This document shows, piece after piece, positions 18,117 through 24,759 of a stretch of DNA of 64,000 bases. The stretch comes from Candidimonas nitroreducens (GTDB taxonomy: Bacteria > Pseudomonadota > Gammaproteobacteria > Burkholderiales > Burkholderiaceae_B): contig NZ_NJIH01000004.1 of assembly GCF_002209565.1 (NCBI RefSeq), positions 372,001-436,000 on the forward strand, read 5' to 3'. How positions within the stretch are numbered: the first letter of the stretch is position 1; each line of letters begins with the position of its first letter. The translations under genes were made by a program, and so were the position numbers. Under the pieces are notes generated by a model. That model made no database searches, was not told the origin of the DNA, and worked only from the letters and a program-made list of their open reading frames with translations.

Positions 18117-18424
18117 GACTGTGCGTCCCCAGTAGCGCGGGCGATGGCGGCTTCAATGCGTCCGAGCATGTCGATGGTGTAGCCTGGAAGGCGCCGGATG
18201 TCGCTGTAGGCGACGCGCAGAGCGTCGACCAGATCCGGCGCTGCGGCGATCAGACGAGCGTTGGCTACGTCCATTCCGTTACCCGGTTCGATGTGGACAT
18301 TCGCCAAGACGCGCATGCGGTTTGCCGTTGTGACGATGTGCCAATTTGGATCTGCGCTGGGCGTATCGGCGTAATAAATCCACGGCCCTGGCGTATGCCC
18401 TGCGCGCTGCTCTGTGTTTTCCAT
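18113..18424 (-). CDS. conserved phage protein (103 aa, HTPGPW family)
   Basis: First gene of the leftward operon. Its 103 residues have the common phage signature HTPGPWIYYADT and ANARLIAAAPDLVDALRVA, found in many temperate-phage accessory proteins of unknown role. The ATG at 18424 has a GGGAGAA ribosome site. About 500 nt of untranslated leader separate it from the predicted PL promoter. Confidence 0.78.
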   Translation of the reverse strand: MENTEQRAGHTPGPWIYYADTPSADPNWHIVTTANRMRVLANVHIEPGNGMDVANARLIAAAPDLVDALRVAYSDIRRLPGYTIDMLGRIEAAIARATGDAQS

Positions 18425-18928
18425 GCTGTTCTCCCATGCTCCGGCTGGGCCGGTGCCTCTGGCGAGGCGCTATCTCGAGCAACCGAAACAGAAGGGAGGG
18501 CATTGACCCTGGGCGCGGCTTCCTGATACAAACTGTGTCAGGGTTCACTTGGGAATCCAAAGAGAGGATCGTTTTGACCCAATTTTTGAATCTCCCTATC
18601 CAGCGCGGCCGCGTCAACGGCTGAGCGCCAGCCTGAAGGGAACCTAGAACGCAAACGCCAGGAAGCACCAACCCAAAGCGCAGGTAACCCTGTGGCAGGG
18701 AGTGCGCGTGGGTGTGGTTGACGACACGCCCAGGCCCTTACGGATACTGGCGGGCAGGTGCATGGTTGGCACCAATGCAAAGGCGTAAGCGGTGCTTACG
18801 TCAGCGCACGGTACGTTTGGAGCCCTGCCGCGTTCGCCCTCTACGGGTATCCGCTCGGATGCCAATGCCCTCGCTTCTGTCTCGGTTGTCAAAGAACGTG
18901 CCTCGTGTTGGGTGAGGCGATGAGCGTT
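18425..18928 (-). other. long non-coding leader of the leftward operon
   Basis: About 500 nt between the predicted PL and the first left gene hold no gene I can support. A weak 82-codon frame on the minus strand (18,644-18,892, TTG start, no ribosome site) is unconvincing. A perfect hairpin CGTAAGC-GGT-GCTTACG lies at 18,784-18,800. The leader could carry antitermination or regulatory RNA elements, which sequence reading alone cannot confirm. Confidence 0.45.
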
Positions 18929-18970
18929 ACTTTCGCATAAGCTAAATCACAAGTCAAGCATTTGCGAAAA
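18929..18970 (-). promoter_or_regulatory. predicted PL promoter/operator block
   Basis: Read leftward, TTCGCA and TTAGCT hexamers stand 17 bp apart as candidate -35 and -10. They are framed by inverted arms TTTCGCA and TGCGAAA. The 42-bp block matches the PR block at 20,897-20,938 at 32 of 42 positions, with the same orientation relative to transcription. It is therefore the likely repressor-controlled promoter of the left operon. Confidence 0.7.
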
Positions 18971-19042
18971 TAAGACGCCAAGGGAAATCCCTAACGCAAC
19001 ACTCAGGGGATGTATGATTTGGCAACAAAGAAGGGAGGAGTG

Positions 19043-19231
19043 ATGCTTAAACGACTGGCAACTGTTATCTGGTGGATTGGCACGTTAAGCGGGTCAGCGA
19101 TTGTCTTGACGCATCTGAATGATCTCGGGATGCTGGAACTCTTTGGAATGCTCGGGGCATTTTGCTATTTGGCCGGGTGCGCGATTTGTTTCGTTCTTGG
19201 GGGCTCCTTTTGGAAACCTCCCAAACTATGA
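19043..19231 (+). CDS. small membrane protein of the immunity region (62 aa)
   Basis: A 62-residue protein with two hydrophobic helices (about residues 3-24 and 32-55), starting MLKRLATVIWWIGTLSGSAI. An excellent AAGGGAGGAG ribosome site precedes the ATG at 19043. It is transcribed away from PL, between the left operator block and the repressor-linked gene, so it may be expressed in the lysogen. No family is recognised; a superinfection-exclusion-type role is only a guess from location and topology. Confidence 0.65.
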   Translation: MLKRLATVIWWIGTLSGSAIVLTHLNDLGMLELFGMLGAFCYLAGCAICFVLGGSFWKPPKL

Positions 19232-19302
19232 GACGCCCTTTCGTCGCGCGCGCAACAAAAAGCCGCCATCAGGCAGCTTAGCAAATATCCATAATGGTGG
19301 TT

Positions 19303-20118
19303 TTATTTTCTAAACAAGGCAACGCAAATAACGAATACAAAAACAACGAGCCATCCAATATATTGCACCAATTTACCCAATTTTTCTCCAAACATATTTA
19401 TGGAATCGGCTATAGGATCGGGAGCGGCTCCTGAAATTGCATTTTGAATATCCATATCAATTTTTGAGGCGGATTCCGCTAATTGCACAGGATTGTGACG
19501 GACAACTATAGATGAGACCTTCCCGTACATAAAAATTGGCTCTGGAAGAATAAACCATTCAATCTTTGCTGACGGAGGGGCGTACCATTCCTCCGCGTAT
19601 AACTCTGGAATGTATAGGCCAATTTTTAACTCTGAAAGGCTTCGATTTTGAACGGCCGTCTTAAGTATTTTTATTTGATCTTCACCAAGCGAAATTTCTA
19701 CAAACCATTCGCTATCATTTCCAATTTCCCAATTTGCGGCATTATATCCTAGGATCACCTGACGTATAATTCCATTGGGGGCGTCTTTAAAGATCCATTC
19801 ATGACGGTCTCCGATTGCGTGTTGGAGTCTTATTGAAATCAGGTCTGCGCGCGATTCATGATCACCAATAATTTCAATGCTTCGATCTTCGAGCTTTGCC
19901 TTCCCTTGCAGGGAAATCTGCATTGGATTATCTAAATCCAACTCATCTTCATAGGAGGTAGAAGAAGCACATATTTGAAGTTCCGTCGCCTCGACCCAAA
20001 AAGTACGAATTGCGCGTCGCACTTTGCGTTGGCGCCCATTCTGATCAGTCCATTCTATACTTTCTTTAGTTTTAATAATATTGGTAGATTCGTTAGAAGG
20101 CTTTTCGCTCATGCCCAT
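19303..20118 (-). CDS. AT-rich cargo gene beside the repressor: tail-anchored protein of unknown function
   Basis: A 271-residue protein with a charged N-terminus (MGMSEKPSNESTNIIKTKES). A beta-rich soluble domain follows (about 25-205, including QISLQGKAKLEDRSIEIIGDH). A C-terminal transmembrane helix (WLVVFVFVICVALFRK) anchors it with the domain facing the cytoplasm. Base composition is visibly more AT-rich than neighbours, with AT-ending codons, suggesting acquisition from another source. It follows the repressor gene by 33 bp on the same strand, so it is probably expressed from the lysogenic promoter. Genes here often protect the lysogen from other phages. I do not recognise its family. 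Confidence 0.8.
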   Translation of the reverse strand: MGMSEKPSNESTNIIKTKESIEWTDQNGRQRKVRRAIRTFWVEATELQICASSTSYEDELDLDNPMQISLQGKAKLEDRSIEIIGDHESRADLISIRLQHAIGDRHEWIFKDAPNGIIRQVILGYNAANWEIGNDSEWFVEISLGEDQIKILKTAVQNRSLSELKIGLYIPELYAEEWYAPPSAKIEWFILPEPIFMYGKVSSIVVRHNPVQLAESASKIDMDIQNAISGAAPDPIADSINMFGEKLGKLVQYIGWLVVFVFVICVALFRK

Positions 20119-20151
20119 ATCTCTTCATGTTAATAATGAGCGCGCGAACGC

Positions 20152-20874
20152 CTAAAAATCTAAACTGCGCCATACTTTTAAAACGCGTCCCAATACTTCG
20201 AAATCCATGGTCTGCTTTATATCGAAAGATTCGTAGGCCGCGCGGTTTTCTGAGATTGCTCGAATAATGAGTCCCTGCTCAGTAGGTATTCGTTGCAGTC
20301 TTTTCACATAGCCATCATTACCGACTCGAAAGAAGTAGATCGAATCAAACTCTACCGATTTAATGCCGATGTCTACCAATAATGGGTCGCCCGGGTTGAA
20401 CAGAGGCTGCATGGAATCGCCAAAGCCCGTTACGATGCATAGATTTTTTGCGCTACTGTGCGCACGCACGTTGCGTTCCAGCCATTCGGGACTCACGCGC
20501 CAGCTTTGAATGATGCCGGGCTGATCGCGCAGTTCCAGGCCATCTCCCATTGAACCGCCGGTGTCGTATCGATTGATCGTTACGTCGTCATGGACTTTGG
20601 GCGCAATGGTCACCACGTTGCTTTTCTGCATGTCTCCTCCCTCTTTTTCTTCTTGATCGAGCCACCCCGTGGGCAACCCGGCTTTCTTCTCAATTTTCCG
20701 GGCCGACCGCTCACTCATGTTGCGCAGGTGTGGGCTGTCTTCTGCGGATAGCCATTGGCCGAGCTGCGAAAGGGAAATCCCCGTGGCGTCGGAAAAATTG
20801 GATTGCGAGTCAGCATACCTCTCGCGGATCAGGAGGGTCAAATTGCGGCGTCGGGCGCTGATGATGGGTTCCAT
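20152..20874 (-). CDS. CI-like phage repressor with S24 LexA-type peptidase domain
   Basis: A 240-residue lysogeny repressor. The N-terminal helix-turn-helix (about 10-60, LTLLIRERYADSQSNFSDAT, then ISLSQLGQWLS) binds operators. The C-terminal S24 domain carries the serine nucleophile in GDSMQPLFNPGD (Ser154) and lysine in GYVKRLQR (Lys191). This allows RecA-stimulated self-cleavage and SOS induction. It is divergent from the Cro-like gene, with the PR operator block and an inverted repeat TTAGC-GATT-GCTAA (20,884-20,897) between them. An internal cleavage site of the Ala-Gly or Cys-Gly type is not obvious. Confidence 0.93.
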   Translation of the reverse strand: MEPIISARRRNLTLLIRERYADSQSNFSDATGISLSQLGQWLSAEDSPHLRNMSERSARKIEKKAGLPTGWLDQEEKEGGDMQKSNVVTIAPKVHDDVTINRYDTGGSMGDGLELRDQPGIIQSWRVSPEWLERNVRAHSSAKNLCIVTGFGDSMQPLFNPGDPLLVDIGIKSVEFDSIYFFRVGNDGYVKRLQRIPTEQGLIIRAISENRAAYESFDIKQTMDFEVLGRVLKVWRSLDF

Positions 20875-20896
20875 GATTTAAGTTTAGCGATTGCTA

Positions 20897-20938
20897 ATTT
20901 CGCATATGCTTGTTTTTAACTTTAGCTTGTGCGAAAAT
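20897..20938 (+). promoter_or_regulatory. predicted PR promoter/operator block
   Basis: Rightward TTCGCA (20,899-20,904) and TTAGCT (20,922-20,927) are 17 bp apart, framed by TTTCGCA and TGCGAAA arms. This is the same architecture as the PL block 2 kb to the left. Transcription would start only about 11 nt before the Cro-like ATG, giving a nearly leaderless message. Repressor dimers probably bind each half-site, TTTCGCANAWGCTWR. Confidence 0.72.
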
Positions 20939-20944
20939 CGATGC

Positions 20945-21208
20945 ATGCAAGCCCCAAAATTGATCGAACTGATTGACTTTCTCGGCGCCGAACGCGGTCG
21001 CAAAACGGCACTCGCTCGCTCGCTCGACATCTCCGAGTCCTACTTGTCGCAGATGCTATCCGGGTTGCGTCCGATGCCTGCCGAACTGTGTCCCCTCGTT
21101 GAGCGCTTCACTGGCGGCGCAGTAGATCGCACGAAATGCCGCCCGCTCGATGGTGGCCGCATCTGGCCCGAACTCGCCACCGAACCACAGGAGCCGAGCC
21201 ATGCCTGA
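20945..21208 (+). CDS. Cro-like/YdaS-family regulator
   Basis: An 87-residue helix-turn-helix protein starting MQAPKLIELIDFLGAERGRK. Its core, ALARSLDISESYLSQMLSGLRPMPAELCPLVE split over two helices, and the C-terminal TGGAVDRTKCRPLDGG are typical of YdaS/Cro-like proteins. These sit divergent to CI-like repressors and control entry into lytic growth. It is the first gene from the predicted PR. The ATG at 20945 lies within a dozen bases of the putative transcription start. Confidence 0.88.
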   Translation: MQAPKLIELIDFLGAERGRKTALARSLDISESYLSQMLSGLRPMPAELCPLVERFTGGAVDRTKCRPLDGGRIWPELATEPQEPSHA

Positions 21209-21632
21209 TCGATATGAATACGCCGCCCCCGATACCCTCCAAGGCATCGCGAATCGACTCGATCGCATCGAGCGCTTGGCAAGCGCCATCGTTTCCGCAC
21301 TGGGGATTCCCCCTGTAACCACGGGGAGCCATTCCCATGGGCCAATACCTTGGACGCCCGAAACCCACGCGCACCTCAACTACGGCGGCCCAGAGACGCT
21401 GATGCACGCGATTGCGCAAATCAAGCAGGATGTCCAGGGCATAAAGACTTCGGCGCCCGAGCCGTCTCCTCATGTCCATACTTATGACCCTCCCCAATCC
21501 GTAAGAGAGATACAGGCACGCCTCACCGCACCTCTACCGATCCCACCGTGGCCTGGGGGCGCCGAAGCGCACAACCCGCTCATCGCGTACTTCCCCTACA
21601 GCAGGGGTGATGAAGGCAAGTCATCGACATGA
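21201..21632 (+). CDS. hypothetical phage protein (143 aa)
   Basis: A 143-residue Pro/His-rich protein, MPDRYEYAAPDTLQGIANRL, overlapping the cro-like gene by 8 bp. It contains ETLMHAIAQIKQDVQGIKT, a helical stretch, and PSPHVHTYDPPQSVREIQ. There is no recognised domain. The last 37 bases overlap the end of a convergent minus-strand gene, so one of the two ends may be shorter than drawn. Confidence 0.65.
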   Translation: MPDRYEYAAPDTLQGIANRLDRIERLASAIVSALGIPPVTTGSHSHGPIPWTPETHAHLNYGGPETLMHAIAQIKQDVQGIKTSAPEPSPHVHTYDPPQSVREIQARLTAPLPIPPWPGGAEAHNPLIAYFPYSRGDEGKSST

Positions 21633-22093
21633 ACACGCTCCGCTATACGCAAGGGCGATGCAGTCACGAGTTCGGTGATATAGCCTTGCTGCCCGGCCCA
21701 ATATCTTTCGGCGCGATCTCGCGTTGCCCCCATCCATTGGCCGCCTTGGGGCGCCTCGAGCAATGTGAAATCCCCATAGTGGCGCATTGCAGTTGGATTA
21801 ATCATCTCCACTCGATAAAGAATCATATAGCGCCCCATCACTGGAAAGCCGCGCTTTGCAGCGTCATTACCGACGAATGCAAAACAGGACTTCAGGCGCG
21901 TCGGAAGTTGTGGATAGGACGTGAGGCGAACCTGCTCGAAAAGCAGTTCTCTGGCAAGCATCATGTACGAATGCGCATCCATGGGGTGAGAGTAGTCGTT
22001 CAAAATGCGCCCGAAATTTCCCGGCTCAATGATGCTGTCGGGAGCCAAAGAAACCGATGTGGCGTGATACAGCGGCGAACCTGTCAAGTCCAT
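21596..22093 (-). CDS. DUF2441-like protein on the strand opposite the early operon
   Basis: A 165-residue protein starting MDLTGSPLYHATSVSLAPDS. The pattern YHATSVSLAPDSIIEPGNFG, then ARELLFEQVRL and FPVMGRYMILYRVEM, resembles DUF2441, a small family with possible ADP-ribosyltransferase-like fold. The start is chosen for a GGGGGA ribosome site 6 nt before the ATG. It is transcribed against the rightward early genes, typical of an inserted cargo gene with its own promoter. Function unknown; toxin, defence or host-modifying roles are possible but unproven. Confidence 0.65.
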   Translation of the reverse strand: MDLTGSPLYHATSVSLAPDSIIEPGNFGRILNDYSHPMDAHSYMMLARELLFEQVRLTSYPQLPTRLKSCFAFVGNDAAKRGFPVMGRYMILYRVEMINPTAMRHYGDFTLLEAPQGGQWMGATRDRAERYWAGQQGYITELVTASPLRIAERVHVDDLPSSPLL

Positions 22094-22169
22094 AAGAATC
22101 CCCCCGTCGTAGATGAAGGTGTAGTCGGTACACAAGATTCTACGGCGCGCGGGGATATAGGAGTCACAC

Positions 22170-22520
22170 ATGCTTAATTCCCACCGTCTCATCACACTCT
22201 ACCCGGGCGAGTCCATCACCATCGGCGATACGACCATCAAGGCCGCGCATCCCCCGGGCCAGTTCATCAACCCGGCCCCTACTGCAGCCGATATGGCGCA
22301 GCAAATCGATGAGGCGATGAAGCGCGCCAGGATCGACCATGCGCCCGCGCCGCAAATGCCGCAGGAAGTCCCAGGCACTCCGATCAACCCCCGTACCGGC
22401 TGGCCAAACAATCTGCCCGTCACATGCAGCATTTCCGGCAGCACGATTTCGATTCCTGGCGATGGGCGCTGCGCCGGACAGGAGTTTCCCACCTTCTCGA
22501 CGCCATACGCCCATGAATAA
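22170..22520 (+). CDS. hypothetical phage protein (116 aa)
   Basis: A 116-residue protein, MLNSHRLITLYPGESITIGD, with a good AGGAG ribosome site. The N-terminal TLYPGESITIGDTTIKAAH looks like a small beta domain. PTAADMAQQIDEAMKRARI is helical and the C-terminal third is Pro/Ser-rich. It is divergent from the DUF2441-like gene with about 75 bp between starts. No function is assigned. Confidence 0.65.
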   Translation: MLNSHRLITLYPGESITIGDTTIKAAHPPGQFINPAPTAADMAQQIDEAMKRARIDHAPAPQMPQEVPGTPINPRTGWPNNLPVTCSISGSTISIPGDGRCAGQEFPTFSTPYAHE

Positions 22521-22578
22521 CAACCCCTGGCGCCCCGATCCGGCGGACCGTCGCATCCCGATCGGCCCAGGCGATGTC

Positions 22579-22764
22579 TCAGTGCACCACCAGCGCATCC
22601 ACGTGCTGCCCGCGCTGCGCGTACCAGGCCAACACCGCGAACACACCGGTGATGTGTTCGTCGGTCGCGTCCTCAAAGGTCTGGTACGCCAGGCGCACGG
22701 CCTCGCTGAAAAGCTGTTCATGATCCATGGGGCGATTGTCGGCGGGGTGCGGGGCGGCGTCCAT
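22579..22764 (-). CDS. possible small minus-strand protein (61 aa)
   Basis: A 61-residue frame whose main part, DHEQLFSEAVRLAYQTFEDA then TDEHITGVFAVLAWYAQRG, has the amphipathic helical character of real small phage proteins. The opposite-strand frame here reads as poor low-complexity sequence. The start could be the ATG at 22764 or an inner one at 22728; neither has a strong ribosome site. Reported with modest confidence. Confidence 0.45.
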   Translation of the reverse strand: MDAAPHPADNRPMDHEQLFSEAVRLAYQTFEDATDEHITGVFAVLAWYAQRGQHVDALVVH

Positions 22765-22841
22765 GCGTGGTTTCCGAGGTGGATTGCGATGTCGATATTT
22801 TTTTCCAGCGCTGTGACAACGACTGACAAAAGGTTTTATCA

Positions 22842-23210
22842 GTGAATATCTCAGCCGAGAAAACCCAGCTCACGCTGAACTTCGCGCCAGGGTTGACAGA
22901 GACGCACCGCAACCTGCGCGATTGCGTGGCCACGAGCATCTATAAGCGTGGACTCTCCACTTGCGCCATTGATCTGAACGAATCGCCCGGCAATTTGAGC
23001 AATCAGCTGAGCGACGACAGCCCGCGCAAGTTCGGCATCGACGATCTCGAAACCTACCTGCAAAAATCCAAGGACTACACGCCGATCTATTACTTGGTCG
23101 AGAAATTTCTGAACGACAAGTCGATGGAGAGGGAAGCGGCAGGCAATGAGGCACTGCAGGCCATTGCTTCGCTCATGCCGTTGCTCAAGAAAGCGGGGCT
23201 CGTAGCATGA
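22842..23210 (+). CDS. CII-like phage regulatory protein
   Basis: A 122-residue protein starting with GTG, MNISAEKTQLTLNFAPGLTE. The central part, NLRDCVATSIYKRGLSTCAI to KFGIDDLETYLQKSKDYTPI, resembles the phage CII/CP76-type regulatory family. These proteins have a helix-turn-helix and promote repressor or integrase transcription to favour lysogeny. Position in the early right operon between Cro-like and replication genes matches lambda cII. The target promoter cannot be identified by eye. Confidence 0.72.
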   Translation: MNISAEKTQLTLNFAPGLTETHRNLRDCVATSIYKRGLSTCAIDLNESPGNLSNQLSDDSPRKFGIDDLETYLQKSKDYTPIYYLVEKFLNDKSMEREAAGNEALQAIASLMPLLKKAGLVA

Positions 23211-23428
23211 CCCCCACCACTCGCCACGCCATCCAGTATCTACGACAGGCCCGCGACCTCGTCCAGCAAGCCACCATCGACCGTAAGCGCTTGTCTCAAT
23301 GGGACGCCCTGGCCAGCCTGGAACCCGGCGTACCGTGCGCGGCGTACGGGATGGCCAAGGACGCATTTCGACACGCGCGGGATCTGCCGATAGCGATTCG
23401 GCGGTTGGGAAGCAAGGGGGATGCGTGA
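23207..23428 (+). CDS. hypothetical phage protein (73 aa)
   Basis: A 73-residue helical protein, MTPTTRHAIQYLRQARDLVQ, overlapping both neighbours by ATGA-type junctions (start overlaps the CII-like stop; its end abuts NinB). There is no recognised domain. Tight packing argues that it is translated. Confidence 0.68.
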   Translation: MTPTTRHAIQYLRQARDLVQQATIDRKRLSQWDALASLEPGVPCAAYGMAKDAFRHARDLPIAIRRLGSKGDA

Positions 23429-23856
23429 TGGAACGCCAGGTAATCCCTCTCACCAATCCCCAGGCCCGGGTATTCGCCGCCAAGCTGGCGACGACCGTCC
23501 CCGAGGGCTGGGTGGCTCGGTTCACTCCCGCGCCGCGCACCATGGCGCAGAACGCTGGCACGCATGTTCTATACGAAATCATCGCCAATGCCCTGCGCGA
23601 AGACGACGCAGCAGGCTGGAAGTGCTACTGCAAATTGCATCACGGCGTGCCGATCCTGCGCGCCGAAGATCCGCAGTTCCGGGAAGCCTACGACTCGGCC
23701 ATCAAGCCGCTGCCCTATGAACGCAAGCTCATGGTCATGCGCTACTGGCCTGTCACGTCACTGATGGACAAAGACCAGATCGGCCGCTACATCGCCGCCA
23801 TGCAGGCGGATTTCGAGCCGCGCGGAGTGATGCTGGAATTGAGGGAGGCCGCGTGA
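23428..23856 (+). CDS. ninB: NinB-like recombination protein
   Basis: A 142-residue protein of the lambda NinB (Orf) family, a single-strand DNA and SSB-binding recombination mediator. WKCYCKLHHGVPILRAED and KLMVMRYWPVTSLMDKDQIG match the conserved central and C-terminal parts of NinB. The last segment, IAAMQADFEPRGVML, also fits. The ATG at 23428 overlaps the previous stop, and its own stop overlaps the methylase start. It works with the replication genes downstream and perhaps the Sak4-like protein. Confidence 0.85.
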   Translation: MERQVIPLTNPQARVFAAKLATTVPEGWVARFTPAPRTMAQNAGTHVLYEIIANALREDDAAGWKCYCKLHHGVPILRAEDPQFREAYDSAIKPLPYERKLMVMRYWPVTSLMDKDQIGRYIAAMQADFEPRGVMLELREAA

Positions 23857-24329
23857 TGGATGCAATCATCCTCGACCCCTGCTGCGGCGGCCGCTCCTTC
23901 TGGTTCGACCAGGCCGACCAGCGCGCTTTATTCGGCGATATCCGTAGCGAAGAACACACGCTGTGCGACGGCCGCGCCTTCAACATCACGCCCGACCTGA
24001 ACATGGACTTCCGGGCGATGCCGTTCCCGAATGAGTCATTCCGGCTGGTCGTCTTCGATCCGCCGCATTTGCGCCGAGCCGGCAGTGAATCCTGGCTGCG
24101 GGCCAAATACGGAATCCTGGGAGACGACTGGCGCGACGATCTGCGCCGCGGCTTTGCCGAATGCTTCCGCGTCCTGAAGCCCGAGGGCATCCTGATCTTC
24201 AAGTGGGCGGAAGTCCAGATTCCCGTGTCGCAAATCCTGGCCCTGACGGACTCGAAGCCACTTTTCGGACACAAATACGGCCGGCGCAACGGCACGCATT
24301 GGATCGCCTTCATGAGGGAGGCAGCATGA
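23856..24329 (+). CDS. phage SAM-dependent methyltransferase (DNA-methylase-like)
   Basis: A 157-residue class I methyltransferase-like protein. The start LDPCCGGRSFWFD is an unusual N-terminal SAM motif. Next come FRAMPFPNESFRLVVFDPPH, with the DPPH catalytic-type motif, and CFRVLKPEGILIFKW, the usual strand-4/5 region. Small phage methylases of this kind may modify DNA, but RNA or protein targets are not excluded. It has a GAGGGAGG ribosome site before the ATG at 23856. No cognate restriction gene is nearby. Confidence 0.82.
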   Translation: MDAIILDPCCGGRSFWFDQADQRALFGDIRSEEHTLCDGRAFNITPDLNMDFRAMPFPNESFRLVVFDPPHLRRAGSESWLRAKYGILGDDWRDDLRRGFAECFRVLKPEGILIFKWAEVQIPVSQILALTDSKPLFGHKYGRRNGTHWIAFMREAA

Positions 24330-24354
24330 CCTCCATCAGCAAATCGGAGCGCCC

Positions 24355-24759
24355 ATGATGCAACGCCACGCCACCCTCCAGCGCAAAACCCCGCTGCGCG
24401 CCAAGAAGCCGATGGCGCACACAGGCCGGCGCAAGCACAAGGTCGCCGGACACCACGACCGCAAGCTCTTGGATGCCTGCCGCGGTCAGGACTGCTACTT
24501 GAAAGTACCCGGCATCTGTCCGCACATTCCGAATGACCCGACGGTGGTCGATTGCCACGGCAATTGGGCCGATACCGGCAAGGGGATGGGAATCAAGGCA
24601 GCAGACCGCTTCAGCGTGCCGGGCTGCGCTCCATGCCACTACTGGCTGGATTTTGGGACGACGGCGACTCGCGCGGAAAAGCGGACGGTGTTCTTTGACG
24701 CGCTGGCCCGATGGGAAGAGGTGCGCGATGCCCACGTAATTTCTATCGAGGCTGCGTAA
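24355..24759 (+). CDS. DUF1364/YbcO-like phage nuclease
   Basis: A 134-residue basic protein of the DUF1364 (YbcO) family, predicted HNH-like metal-dependent nucleases near the Q region of lambdoid phages. Visible signs are the basic N-terminus (MMQRHATLQRKTPLRAKKP) and Cys/His pattern CRGQDCYLKVPGICPH. Next is DCHGNWADTGKGMGIK, then FSVPGCAPCHYWLDFG. A role in processing recombination intermediates is inferred from the family. The stop overlaps the ATG of the replication gene. Confidence 0.8.
   Translation: MMQRHATLQRKTPLRAKKPMAHTGRRKHKVAGHHDRKLLDACRGQDCYLKVPGICPHIPNDPTVVDCHGNWADTGKGMGIKAADRFSVPGCAPCHYWLDFGTTATRAEKRTVFFDALARWEEVRDAHVISIEAA

Noticed and set aside
22512-22845. Plus-strand frame starting MNNNPWRPDPADRRIPIG
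   Set aside because: After about 25 residues it reads as antisense of a helical minus-strand frame and has no ribosome site or family character.
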